DNA of 64,000 nt from Verrucomicrobiota bacterium (GTDB taxonomy: Bacteria > Verrucomicrobiota > Verrucomicrobiia > CAIQCK01), in the NCBI GenBank assembly GCA_026397915.1, contig JAPLTX010000055.1, forward strand, positions 62,001 through 126,000, in the 5' to 3' direction. Shown piece after piece: positions 17,610-26,204 of the stretch. Below the pieces are notes generated by a model that saw nothing but the letters and a program-made list of their open reading frames with translations, was not told the DNA's origin and ran no database searches. Numbering within the stretch: position 1 is the first letter of the stretch; every line of letters starts with the position of its first letter. The translations under genes and the position numbers were made by a program.

Positions 17610-20600
17610 AACACGACAAGGAGCGGCGGTTTGCAACCGCCGGTGATGATAATGATGCAGCGGTTGCAAACCGCCGCTCCTTGGTTTCTTGCCTCTTGCT
17701 CGGCGTGACTTTGGTGACGACCGTCGTCGCAGCCGACGCCGACGGCTTGGCCGGCCTTTGCGAGCGCAAGGCGACGCTGGCGGAAACGATGGTCGCGACG
17801 CGGGCAAAGTATGCGGCGTGGCTCGCGGAACAGACGCCAGTGCGCCTAGCGGTGACGTGTGGGCCGTGGTTTGTGGCCGAGGGAGAGATCGCATCGCCGG
17901 AGAAGGGCGTGGACCTCGCGGCGAAAGGCAAAGATGGCAAACCGGTCTGGGCAAAGCGGGCGGATTGGAAAGACGGGATGTTCATTTCCACCATGGGCGA
18001 CAACTCGACGCAGAAGACGGTGCTGGTGTGCCGGACGATCACGGCGAAGAAGGCCGTGACGCTGACGGCCGGCTTCGGCGGCGGCGATAAGATGGAGGTG
18101 TGGCTGAACGGCAAACAGGTTGCGGCGCAGGAGACGCATCTCGAATACAAACGCTACGGGACTGGCATGAGGTTGGAGGGCGACCGGCGAAATCAGTTCC
18201 TTCTCCATCTGCCGCTGGTGGCAGGCGAGAACCGGCTGGCGGTGCGGTTGCAGCAGGAGCGGATAGAGCTGCGCTCGTATATGCGGCCCGAGTTGTTCCG
18301 GCTTTTCTTCACCCCCTCGCCCGATCCGGTGCCGCGGTTCTGGGAACAACTGCGCAAAGACTTCCCGCCCGCGAGCAACCGGCTGCTGGAGGCGGTGAAC
18401 GTCAACTGGTTCCAACCGGGCGGATGGTTCGAGTGCCCGAAGGAAACGCGGTTCGAGAAGGAACTGCTGGTGTCGGTGAACGTCGCGCCAGACGTGCCAG
18501 CCACGCTCGAACAATGCGTCGCCGCCGTGGATCTAGCCGCCGCGCGGAAGGACATCGCCAAGCTGCGGTTGGCGGTGATGGAACTCGGCAAGTCGTTCCC
18601 GAAGGATTACCCCGCTGTGGAGTTTCTGCGGAAGCTTGATGATTGCGAGCGCGGGCTGAACCTCCGGACGGCGAGCGTTGCGCTGACCGAACTTGACCAT
18701 AGCCGGCGTTTGATGCTCGTGGACGCCAATCCGCTGTTGCGCGGCGCGACGCTGCTGGTGACGAAGCGCTACACCTACGACTCGCAGCATTACTACGACG
18801 ACTACTACCACGGTCCGACGGCGTGGGGCGGCAACATCTGTGAAGTCTCGCTCGCCGACGGCCGCGTGCGCGAGATCGTGCCGCAGCTCGCGGGCGGCAT
18901 CTTCGATCGCTACGACCTCTCGACCGACGCACGCAAGATCGTGTTCGGCTACCGCGCTCAGAAACCAACCGGCTATCGCATCTACGAGACCAGCCTCGAT
19001 GGCCGCGGTCTGCGCCAGCTCACCAAGCCGCCCGCCGATGAGGACGAGCGCATCGCGAAATACGCGATGTATTCGCCAGACCAGATGAAGAAGGATCCGA
19101 CGCTCTACGGGCATTGGACCGACGACATGCATCCATGTTATCTGGCCGACGGCGGCATCGCGTTCGTGTCGTCGCGTTGCGAGCGCAGCGTGCTTTGCGG
19201 CGGCCACTCGCTCACCACGACGTGCCTCTACCGGATGAACGCCGACGGCAGCGACATGCGGCCGCTTTCGCAGAGCGCGCTGAGCGAGTTCACCCCGACG
19301 ATGCTGGAGGACGGCCGCATCCTCTACAACCGCTGGGAATATGTCTATAAGGGCATCGCCGCGATCCAGCCGCTCTGGACGATGCGGCCCGACGGCAGCG
19401 GCTCGGAGGAAATCTACGGCGACAACATCGCCAACCCCGGCGCGTTCGTGCAGGGGCGGCAGATTCCCGGCCGGCCCGACCTCGTCGTCTGCACCGGCTG
19501 CGGCCACGAACCGCTCGCCGTCGGCGCGATCGTGTTGCTGGACCTGCACAAAGACAAGCGCACGCCGGCGGTGATGACTTCGCTGACGCCGAACGTCGAG
19601 ACGCGCGGGCTGCGCGGCCTCTACCAGTTCCGCAACGGCCAGTGGCGCGAGGATGTCTATGGGCCGTTCTACTGCGACCCGTATCCGCTCTCGGACAAGT
19701 TCTTCCTCGTCTCGTGCAACCCCGACAAACGCTACAACGATCAGCGTGGCTACGGCATCTACCTGCTCGACACGTTCGGCAACCGCGTCGAGGTCTATCG
19801 CGACCCGGAGATTTCCTGCTGGCAGCCGATGCTGCTGAAGCCGCGCCCGCAGCCGCCCGTCGTCGCGTCCGCGTCGCCGACCGAATCGGCCGACGCGGCG
19901 AAGGAAGCGACGCTGGTCGTTGCCGACGTTCACAAGGGCCTCGACGGCGTGAAGCCCGGCACGGTCAAGTGGTTGCGCGTGATGGAACAAATCCCGCGGC
20001 CGTGGTCGGTGCAATGCGATGCCAAGGCGGGCGACAGTTTCCCCGGCCAGATGGTTGCCATCAGTTACTACACGCACATCTGGGTCGCGGTGCTCCATGG
20101 CATCGTGCCGGTCCACGCGGATGGCTCGGCGTATTTCACCGTGCCAGCCAACAAGAGCATCTACCTCCAGGCGCTCGACGAGAACTTCATGGAGGTGCAG
20201 AAGATGCGGACCTTCGTCAACTTGAAACCCGGCGAGAACCGTTCCTGCATCGGCTGCCACGAGCATCGCATCCAGTCGCCGCAACCGAGGCGGCTCGCGG
20301 CGCTGCGCCAGCCTCCCGTCAAGCCAGTGGCTCAGCCTGGCGAGGCGGCCCCGCGGCCGATCCACTACGCGAGCGATGTGCAGCCGACTCTCGACAAACA
20401 TTGCGTCCGCTGCCACGACGGACGCGACCCGAAGACAAAGCTAAATCTCACCAGCGCGCTGACCGAGCACTTCAACCGTTCCTACGAGGAACTCGTCACC
20501 AAAGGCATGGTCAACTTCATTCAGGAATGGACTGGCCCGCGGATGAAAGACCCGCCGCCCTACTTCACCGTCGGCGGCTCGATGGCCCACGCCCCGGCCG

Positions 20601-21511
20601 TGCCGCCCTACACCTACGGCTCGCACCAAAGCAAGCTGGTGGACGTGCTCCGCAAAGGCCACTACGACGCGAAACTCTCGCGCGAGGAATTCATCAAGCT
20701 TGTCACGTGGGTGGACGCCAACGCGCCGTTCTACGGCTCCTACTTCGGCCGGCGGAACATCCGCTACCAGAAGCGTCCCGACTTCCGTCCCGTGCCGACG
20801 TTGGCCAGCGCGAGCGGCGTCATGCCTGAACCGGCGCGACCGCCGCACGTCTCCGCGCAACTGCTCGCGTGGTGGCGCTTCGACGAAGGCACCGGCGCGA
20901 CCGCGCAGGACGCCTCCGGCAACAAACACGACGCGAAACTCGTCCGCGCCACGCGGACGCCCGACGCGAAGCTCGGCGCGGCGCTGAAGTTCGACGGCAA
21001 CGGCTACGTCGAGGCGGGCAAGCTCGGCGCGCACGAAACACTCAGCGTCGCGCTGTGGGTCAAAGCGGGCGAGTTGAAGAACACGTGGAGTCCGCTGCTG
21101 TTCACGACCACCGCGCAGCAATCGGCGTTTCACTTCAGCCTCCTGCGCGACGGCACGCCCAACGTTGCGATCAACTGCGGCGACAAGAACTGGCTCCACC
21201 GCCGCGCCAAGCGCTCGCTCGCCGACGGCCAGTGGCACCACCTCGCCGTCGTCTGCGACTCGCGCGCCGGGGGCAACATCCGCTTCTACATGGACGGCCG
21301 GAAGGACACCGACATCCCGCTGGACACCGATGTGCCGCTGGACCTCGCCGCGTTCCGCCTCGGCGCGTGGAGCACATGGGAACGCAACCCGGACAATAAC
21401 TTCCACGGGTCGCTTGACGATGTGCGCATTTATAGCGGCTTGCTCAGCGACGCTGAGGTCGGCAATCTGGCCAAGGGCGCTCCTGTGCGGACCGCGGCGG
21501 CGGGCCGATGA
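17606..21511 (+). CDS. HzsA-related diheme protein with C-terminal LamG domain, paralog D
   Basis: Fourth tandem member, 1301 residues. ATG 17606 overlaps the previous stop (ATGA) and has a GGAGG 9 bp upstream, so the longer upstream reading is rejected. The N-terminus is unusual: a charged stretch encoded by a perfect palindrome precedes the hydrophobic signal segment (SCLLLGVTLVTTVVAADA). Residues ~60-220 form a galactose-binding-like beta-sandwich (GGGDKMEVWLNGKQVA), followed by a helical part, the propeller (~370-760; IYETSLDGRGLRQLTKPP), a beta domain and the heme motifs CIGCH (881-885) and CVRCH (933-937). After FYGSYFGRRNIRYQ, residues ~1085-1295 add a concanavalin-A-like LamG domain (LLAWWRFDEGTGATAQDASG), likely for glycan binding. 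The added binding domain ties the heme array to polysaccharides. Confidence 0.75.
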   Translation: MKHDKERRFATAGDDNDAAVANRRSLVSCLLLGVTLVTTVVAADADGLAGLCERKATLAETMVATRAKYAAWLAEQTPVRLAVTCGPWFVAEGEIASPEKGVDLAAKGKDGKPVWAKRADWKDGMFISTMGDNSTQKTVLVCRTITAKKAVTLTAGFGGGDKMEVWLNGKQVAAQETHLEYKRYGTGMRLEGDRRNQFLLHLPLVAGENRLAVRLQQERIELRSYMRPELFRLFFTPSPDPVPRFWEQLRKDFPPASNRLLEAVNVNWFQPGGWFECPKETRFEKELLVSVNVAPDVPATLEQCVAAVDLAAARKDIAKLRLAVMELGKSFPKDYPAVEFLRKLDDCERGLNLRTASVALTELDHSRRLMLVDANPLLRGATLLVTKRYTYDSQHYYDDYYHGPTAWGGNICEVSLADGRVREIVPQLAGGIFDRYDLSTDARKIVFGYRAQKPTGYRIYETSLDGRGLRQLTKPPADEDERIAKYAMYSPDQMKKDPTLYGHWTDDMHPCYLADGGIAFVSSRCERSVLCGGHSLTTTCLYRMNADGSDMRPLSQSALSEFTPTMLEDGRILYNRWEYVYKGIAAIQPLWTMRPDGSGSEEIYGDNIANPGAFVQGRQIPGRPDLVVCTGCGHEPLAVGAIVLLDLHKDKRTPAVMTSLTPNVETRGLRGLYQFRNGQWREDVYGPFYCDPYPLSDKFFLVSCNPDKRYNDQRGYGIYLLDTFGNRVEVYRDPEISCWQPMLLKPRPQPPVVASASPTESADAAKEATLVVADVHKGLDGVKPGTVKWLRVMEQIPRPWSVQCDAKAGDSFPGQMVAISYYTHIWVAVLHGIVPVHADGSAYFTVPANKSIYLQALDENFMEVQKMRTFVNLKPGENRSCIGCHEHRIQSPQPRRLAALRQPPVKPVAQPGEAAPRPIHYASDVQPTLDKHCVRCHDGRDPKTKLNLTSALTEHFNRSYEELVTKGMVNFIQEWTGPRMKDPPPYFTVGGSMAHAPAVPPYTYGSHQSKLVDVLRKGHYDAKLSREEFIKLVTWVDANAPFYGSYFGRRNIRYQKRPDFRPVPTLASASGVMPEPARPPHVSAQLLAWWRFDEGTGATAQDASGNKHDAKLVRATRTPDAKLGAALKFDGNGYVEAGKLGAHETLSVALWVKAGELKNTWSPLLFTTTAQQSAFHFSLLRDGTPNVAINCGDKNWLHRRAKRSLADGQWHHLAVVCDSRAGGNIRFYMDGRKDTDIPLDTDVPLDLAAFRLGAWSTWERNPDNNFHGSLDDVRIYSGLLSDAEVGNLAKGAPVRTAAAGR
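17618..17682. repeat. Perfect palindrome in the 5' coding end of paralog D
   Basis: Arms at 17618-17640 and 17660-17682 are exact reverse complements over 23 bp, with a 19-bp loop. The element begins 12 bp after the ATG and encodes the charged n-region of the signal peptide (about KERRFATAGDD...VANRRSL). It may fold at the start of the mRNA and affect initiation. Confidence 0.85.
19869..19898. repeat. Weak palindrome in the propeller/beta-domain linker of paralog D
   Basis: CCGCGTCGCCGA (19869-19880) pairs with TCGGCCGACGCGG (19886-19898) apart from one extra base. It lies at the same linker that holds the palindrome in paralog C, but could simply reflect GC-rich linker codons. Confidence 0.35.
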
Positions 21512-21525
21512 GGACGCACACTTCG

Positions 21526-21640
21526 ATGAAGCCGAAGGCTATGGACTGCTGCGAGCATCGCAGCTTTCTCCGACTGGTCATGTCGTGATAGCGTGTCGAA
21601 AGCTGTAGTTCCTACAGCAGTCCAGAGCCTTCGGCTTCAT
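21526..21640. repeat. Nested intergenic palindrome between paralog D and the GH5 gene
   Basis: Two 43-bp arms (21526-21568 and 21598-21640) are reverse complements at about 35 positions, with a 29-bp loop. Each arm also contains its own perfect 7-bp hairpin: GCTGCGA-GCA-TCGCAGC in the left and GCTGTAG-TTC-CTACAGC in the right. The bases that differ between arms are compensated within each small hairpin. No T-run follows, so it is not a classic rho-independent terminator. It occupies most of the 159-bp gap. Confidence 0.8.
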
Positions 21641-21670
21641 GTGAAGCGAACGGTTGGAACGGAGACTTGT

Positions 21671-22744
21671 ATGAGCAACACAGATCAAAACATGAGCCGT
21701 CGCGATGCGTTGTGCGTGGTCGCCTCGGTGGCCGCGTGTGCTGCCGGCGTCGCGCACACTCAAGCCGCTCCAGAGCAGCCTGCCACCACGAAACCCACGC
21801 TCCACATCTATCCCGACTACGGCTGGCTGCGCGGGTTCAGCGTCGTGCCGTCGTGGGGCGCGCGCATCGAGGACGCGTGGTGGAACTACGACGGCGCGCG
21901 GTTCCGCGAGGAGGTCGCGCTCGCGCGGCAGGTCCACGCCAACTGCATTCGGCTCTGGATTGAGTTCACCGCATGGATGGCCGATCCGGAGAAGGTGACG
22001 GCGAACTTCCTCGACGCGGTGAAGGCCGTCGCCGAGTGCGGCATGAAGACGATGCCGTGCATCTTCAACCGCTGGCACGATTCGAAGTTCGACTACGGCG
22101 GCACCTACACCGAGACGCTCTTTCGCGACTGGAAACCGCAGCTCGACTACGTCCGCGCGCTAGTCACGCCGCTCGCAGGCGACGACCGCGTGCTTATCTG
22201 GGACCTCTGCAACGAGCCGCAGGCGCACGACCAGACCAGCGACGTGAACAAAAAGGAGTTCGCGTGGCTGAAGCTGATCGCCGAGACCGTGCGCGCGTGC
22301 GGCGCGAAGCAACCCATCACCATCGGCACGATGAGCAGCAAGAACATCGAGACGTTCGCGCCATTGATGGACGTGCTCTGCGCTCATCCGTATGCTCACA
22401 CGCGCGCCGCGCTCGAAAACCTCATCGCCGGCTATCACGCGATGCGCAAGGCGCACGGCAAACCGCTGATGGTCAACGAGTGCATCCCCGGCAGCCTCAG
22501 CGACGCCACGCGGGCCGAGGTCGCGCGCTTCTACACGGAACTGCTCTCCGCCGCCGGCTTTGGTTGGATGGGCTGGGCGTTGCGCGAGGGCAAGGCCATC
22601 TCCACCCGCCGCGACCGCTACGACGGCAACGGCATCAACAAGGAAGGCTTCCACCCGTTCTTCACCAAGTCCGGCAAGCTCCGCGGCGGACTTGAGTTCC
22701 TGACCGAGAAACCGAAGCAGCCCCCGCCGTGGAGGCGGGCGTGA
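21671..22744 (+). CDS. GH5-like glycoside hydrolase with Tat-type signal
   Basis: A 357-residue TIM-barrel hydrolase. ATG 21671 has a GGAG 6 bp upstream; the frame is open further upstream but runs into the intergenic palindrome. The N-terminus contains SRRDALCVVASVAACAAG, a plausible twin-arginine signal. Clan GH-A features are clear: Glu182 in WDLCNEPQ as acid/base and Glu270 in LMVNECIPG as candidate nucleophile, with TRANSLATION landmarks CIRLWIEFTAW and LCAHPYAHT between them. The length suits a single catalytic domain without accessory modules. It is the first gene after the heme array and begins the second block of enzymes. Endo-mannanase or cellulase-type activity is possible but cannot be assigned. 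Confidence 0.65.
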   Translation: MSNTDQNMSRRDALCVVASVAACAAGVAHTQAAPEQPATTKPTLHIYPDYGWLRGFSVVPSWGARIEDAWWNYDGARFREEVALARQVHANCIRLWIEFTAWMADPEKVTANFLDAVKAVAECGMKTMPCIFNRWHDSKFDYGGTYTETLFRDWKPQLDYVRALVTPLAGDDRVLIWDLCNEPQAHDQTSDVNKKEFAWLKLIAETVRACGAKQPITIGTMSSKNIETFAPLMDVLCAHPYAHTRAALENLIAGYHAMRKAHGKPLMVNECIPGSLSDATRAEVARFYTELLSAAGFGWMGWALREGKAISTRRDRYDGNGINKEGFHPFFTKSGKLRGGLEFLTEKPKQPPPWRRA

Positions 22745-22781
22745 AGGTGAATCAAACGAACCCGGCATAAACAGCTCGACG

Positions 22782-24083
22782 ATGAAACACACTTTCACGA
22801 TCACCCTCGTCGCGCTGTTGCTCGCGCCGCTGGTAGCGGCGGCATCCGACGGTTATCTCAATGCGGGTGTGGGCTGCGTAGACATCACCCCCACCGAGCC
22901 GGTCTTGCTGGCAGGCTCGCCGACTCCGAAGAAGTCATCATCGGTAAGCACCCGCCTGTATGTGAGGGCGTTGGTTCTTTCGGCAGGAGGGCAGAAGGTG
23001 GCGATTGTCACCTTGGACACGCTGAAATACCCCGTGGATCATGCGGTGAAGGCGCGCCAGCAGATCGAGAAGACTGCCGGCATACCAGCCAGCAATGTCA
23101 TCATCTGCTCTTCTCACACTCACCGCGGCCCGCTGTGGAGCTATTACAAAGACCAACTGGTAACGCCCATCGCCGAGGCGGTGGCGATTGCTGCGCGCGA
23201 TCTCACGCCATGCAGGCTCGGAACCTCGAAAGGCAAGGCGGAGGGCGTGAGCGAGTGCCGAAGGGTGATCAAAGATGGCAAAGCTTGGAACCGGTGGCAG
23301 TTGGCTCCCGAGGAAGCTGACAAATATCCGGCGGAAGGCCCTGCCGATCCCGAGTTCGATGTGCTGGCGGTGATCGGCAAAGATGGGAGATACAAGGGGG
23401 TCGTGTATAACTTCGCCTGTCACGCCGCCAATACCCGCGACCTCAGCGTCTCTGCGGATTATCCCGGCGATGTTCAACAGTATGTCCAAAAACACTTGGG
23501 ATATGAGGTGCCCACGTTTTTCCTCACGGGCGCATGCGGCGATGTGAATCCAATCTACAGCGTAAGAAGGAAACTCTTTGGTGAAAAGCTCGGCGAGGAA
23601 ATCATGCGGTGTCTTGGACAGCTCGAGTTTATCTCCAATCCTGTGCTGGGGGTTGAATGCCGGGAAATGGCGATGCCAGGAAGAGAGCATCCAGAACTCA
23701 AGGAGGCGGAGATCGCTCTCAAGTGGCCCAAACAGCGCGAGCATTACAAGAAGACATTTAACGACATGAAACAGCGGGAAAAGCCGAACTACCCATACTT
23801 CTTCACCGGCATCCGCATCGGCGACGATTTCGCGATTGTGACCAATCCCGACGAATTGTTTTGTGAGATCGGAATGAGCATCAAGAAGCAATCGCCCTTC
23901 AAACACACGATGGTCGTGGAACAGACCAACGGCGCTCATGGCTACGTGCCCACGGCCAAGGCGTTTGAAGGCGGCAGCTATGAAACTTGGTTTGGAGAGC
24001 ATTCCTATCTCACCACGCGGGCCTGCGAGATCATCGAGAAGGAATCGCTGGACATCCTGAATCACTTGAAACACGCGGAGTAG
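22782..24083 (+). CDS. Neutral/alkaline ceramidase N-terminal-domain protein
   Basis: A 433-residue exported hydrolase with the metal-binding N-terminal domain of neutral ceramidases, without the C-terminal immunoglobulin-like domain of full-length enzymes. Such stand-alone domains are common in Planctomycetes and Verrucomicrobia, and their substrates are mostly unknown. Signal peptide MKHTFTITLVALLLAPLVAA belongs to the shared leader type. Zinc-site motifs are visible: IICSSHTHRGP (His112, His114), FACHAANTRD and TGACGDVNP. Base composition looks clearly lower in GC (near 50-55% in several stretches) and codon choice is more relaxed than in neighbours, which suggests a different origin for the mature part. 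It may act on amide-linked glycoconjugates rather than ceramide. Confidence 0.8.
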   Translation: MKHTFTITLVALLLAPLVAAASDGYLNAGVGCVDITPTEPVLLAGSPTPKKSSSVSTRLYVRALVLSAGGQKVAIVTLDTLKYPVDHAVKARQQIEKTAGIPASNVIICSSHTHRGPLWSYYKDQLVTPIAEAVAIAARDLTPCRLGTSKGKAEGVSECRRVIKDGKAWNRWQLAPEEADKYPAEGPADPEFDVLAVIGKDGRYKGVVYNFACHAANTRDLSVSADYPGDVQQYVQKHLGYEVPTFFLTGACGDVNPIYSVRRKLFGEKLGEEIMRCLGQLEFISNPVLGVECREMAMPGREHPELKEAEIALKWPKQREHYKKTFNDMKQREKPNYPYFFTGIRIGDDFAIVTNPDELFCEIGMSIKKQSPFKHTMVVEQTNGAHGYVPTAKAFEGGSYETWFGEHSYLTTRACEIIEKESLDILNHLKHAE

Positions 24084-24137
24084 AAACATGACGTTTGCGA
24101 TGCGGAAACCGTATCATCACCACCCCATACACATGTC

Positions 24138-26204
24138 ATGAAACACACATTCACACTCTTCGCCGCCCTGCTGTTCGCCTCGCTGAGTTTCGGCGGGCGG
24201 GCGGAGTCGGCGACGCCAACATCCGGCGAGTGCGCGACAGCGAAACAATGGTTGAAGACTGCTCTGCTGGCGGACAAAACGGGCAAGCCGTTCAGTTTCG
24301 TTTATGAAGGAAAGCCATCGAGCAGGTTGCTCGGTGAATGGAAGGCGACCAAGGCCACTCGCGCATTGGACGCGAAGCGCCGTGAACACACGCTCACGTG
24401 GGCCGATCACACGACGGGGTTGCAGGTGCGCTGCGTCGTGGTGGAATACGCCGACTTCCCCGCCGTAGAGTGGACGATCTACCTCAAGAACACCGGCAAA
24501 GAGAACACGCCGATGCTGGAGAACATCCAGGGGCTGGACGCGCGATTCGAGCGCGGTGCGGATGGGGAGTTTGTGCTTCATGGCATTCGCGGTGACTCGT
24601 GTGTGGCGGAGAGTTTCCGGCCTTACACGCACACGCTTGGCCTTGATGTGGCGAAGCGGTTTTCGCCGCCGGTCGCAGGCGACAAGGTGTCGGGCAAATC
24701 ATCCGATGGCCCCGACGGCTGGCCTTATTTCAACCTGCAGCAGCCGGGCGGCGGAATCATCATCGCCGTGGGCTGGCCGGGTCAGTGGGAGGCTTCGTTC
24801 ACACGCGATCACGACCGCGGCGTGCGGATCAAGGCCGGGCAGCAACTCACGCATTTGTATCTGAAGCCCGGCGAGGAGATTCGCACGCCGTTGATTGCGC
24901 TGCTGTTCTGGCACGGAGATGACGTCGTGCGCGCGCAGAACCTCTGGCGCTCGTGGTATCTGGCGCACAACCTGCCGGGCATCGCCGGCAAACCGCAGCC
25001 GCCTATCACGCAAATCCAAGTCGAGGGTTCGCTTGCGTCGTGGCCGAATGTGCAAGCGTATCTCGACGCGGGCATCAAACCGGACGTTTGCTGGCGTGAT
25101 GCCGGAGGTGGCAAAACCTGGTATCCGAGCAGTGGCGGCCCGTTTACCAACAACACTTGGCTTAACACCGGCACGTGGGAACCCGACCCCGCGAAGTATC
25201 CGCAGGGGTTCAAGCCCTTCAGCGACAAGGTGCGCGCGCACGGCATGCAGTTCCTTCTGTGGTTTGAACCCGAGCGTGTCGGCGATCCGAATTCGTGGCT
25301 CGGCAGGAATCACCCCGAATGGTTGATGCCGGGAAACAGCGCCGGCTTGGTGCTCAACGAAGGCAACCCGGAAGCCTTGCGCTGGCTGATCAATCACATA
25401 GACGGCATGGTCAAGTCCCAGGGACTCGATTGGTATCGCGAAGACATGAACGGTGGTCATCACGGCACGGCGTGGCGGAAGAACGATGCCGCCGACCGTC
25501 AGGGCATCACCGAGAATCTTTATGTGCAGGGCCACCTCGCCTTTTGGGATGAACTCCGACGCCGGAATCCGAACCTGCACATTGATTCCTGCGCCTCCGG
25601 CGGTCGGCGCAACGACTTGGAAACCATGCGCCGCGCCGTCCCGTTGCTGCGCAGTGATTGGTCGGTCACGTCTTTTGCCGACGCTCCGTTGCAGAGGGAA
25701 GGCAACCAGGCACAAACCTACGGCCTCTCATCGTGGCTGCCGTGGCAGGGGGCTGGCGTTCCCTTCTTCCTCGATAGCTACTCTGTGCGCAGCTACTACC
25801 TGACAGGTTTCGGGATGGTGATGAACGATCAATGGAGCAAGTTGGAGAGCAAGCGGGCTGACGTGAAACGAGGCTACGAAGAAGTCCGCCGCATCGCGCC
25901 ACTCATGCTCGGCGACTACTTTCCGCTGACACCTTACACCCTGGCAACGGACCAATGGATCGCCTGGCAATTCCATCGCGCTGATCTCGGCGCGGGCGTG
26001 GTGCAAGCCTTCCGACGCCCAGCCGCTGCGAACGACACGCTCACCGTGAAACTCCACGGCCTTATCCCGAAGCAGCGTTACGAGATCGAGAACCTCGACG
26101 GCGGCAAAGCCGTCCGGACAGGCAGTGAATTGATGAACGGCTATGCCATCACTCTGCGGCAGAAACCCGCTGCGGCGATCTTCCTCTTGAGGTCCATAAA
26201 ATGA
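24138..26204 (+). CDS. GH36-family alpha-galactosidase-like protein
   Basis: A 688-residue secreted enzyme of clan GH-D, likely cleaving alpha-galactosyl or related terminal sugars with retention. The signal MKHTFTLFAALLFASLSF is of the shared leader type. The N-terminal ~260 residues are a beta-sandwich, followed by a TIM barrel with FLLWFEPERVGDP, the nucleophile Asp436 in YREDMNGG, DSCASGGRRNDLE, and the acid/base Asp507 in LLRSDWS. The C-terminal beta domain covers about 90 residues. The usual KWDMN nucleophile motif is replaced by YREDMN, which may mark a subfamily with different specificity. The stop overlaps the next start (ATGA). Two more GH36 genes occur at 45190 and 48974. Confidence 0.75.
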   Translation: MKHTFTLFAALLFASLSFGGRAESATPTSGECATAKQWLKTALLADKTGKPFSFVYEGKPSSRLLGEWKATKATRALDAKRREHTLTWADHTTGLQVRCVVVEYADFPAVEWTIYLKNTGKENTPMLENIQGLDARFERGADGEFVLHGIRGDSCVAESFRPYTHTLGLDVAKRFSPPVAGDKVSGKSSDGPDGWPYFNLQQPGGGIIIAVGWPGQWEASFTRDHDRGVRIKAGQQLTHLYLKPGEEIRTPLIALLFWHGDDVVRAQNLWRSWYLAHNLPGIAGKPQPPITQIQVEGSLASWPNVQAYLDAGIKPDVCWRDAGGGKTWYPSSGGPFTNNTWLNTGTWEPDPAKYPQGFKPFSDKVRAHGMQFLLWFEPERVGDPNSWLGRNHPEWLMPGNSAGLVLNEGNPEALRWLINHIDGMVKSQGLDWYREDMNGGHHGTAWRKNDAADRQGITENLYVQGHLAFWDELRRRNPNLHIDSCASGGRRNDLETMRRAVPLLRSDWSVTSFADAPLQREGNQAQTYGLSSWLPWQGAGVPFFLDSYSVRSYYLTGFGMVMNDQWSKLESKRADVKRGYEEVRRIAPLMLGDYFPLTPYTLATDQWIAWQFHRADLGAGVVQAFRRPAAANDTLTVKLHGLIPKQRYEIENLDGGKAVRTGSELMNGYAITLRQKPAAAIFLLRSIK

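Noticed and set aside
18533..20416. 627-codon open frame on the minus strand
   Set aside because: It lies wholly opposite paralog D, has no domain-like motifs, and is an expected result of high GC and codon bias. The same holds for long minus-strand frames at 876-2093, 41101-42933, 43106-45031, 45556-47133 and 10733-11887.
9530..21511. True hydrazine synthase (anammox) genes
   Set aside because: Only alpha-subunit-like architecture is present; no HzsB/HzsC-type partner or other anammox gene is nearby, and the neighbours are glycosidases.
21526..21640. Rho-independent terminator
   Set aside because: The stem is much longer than usual, is nested, and is not followed by a T-run on either strand.
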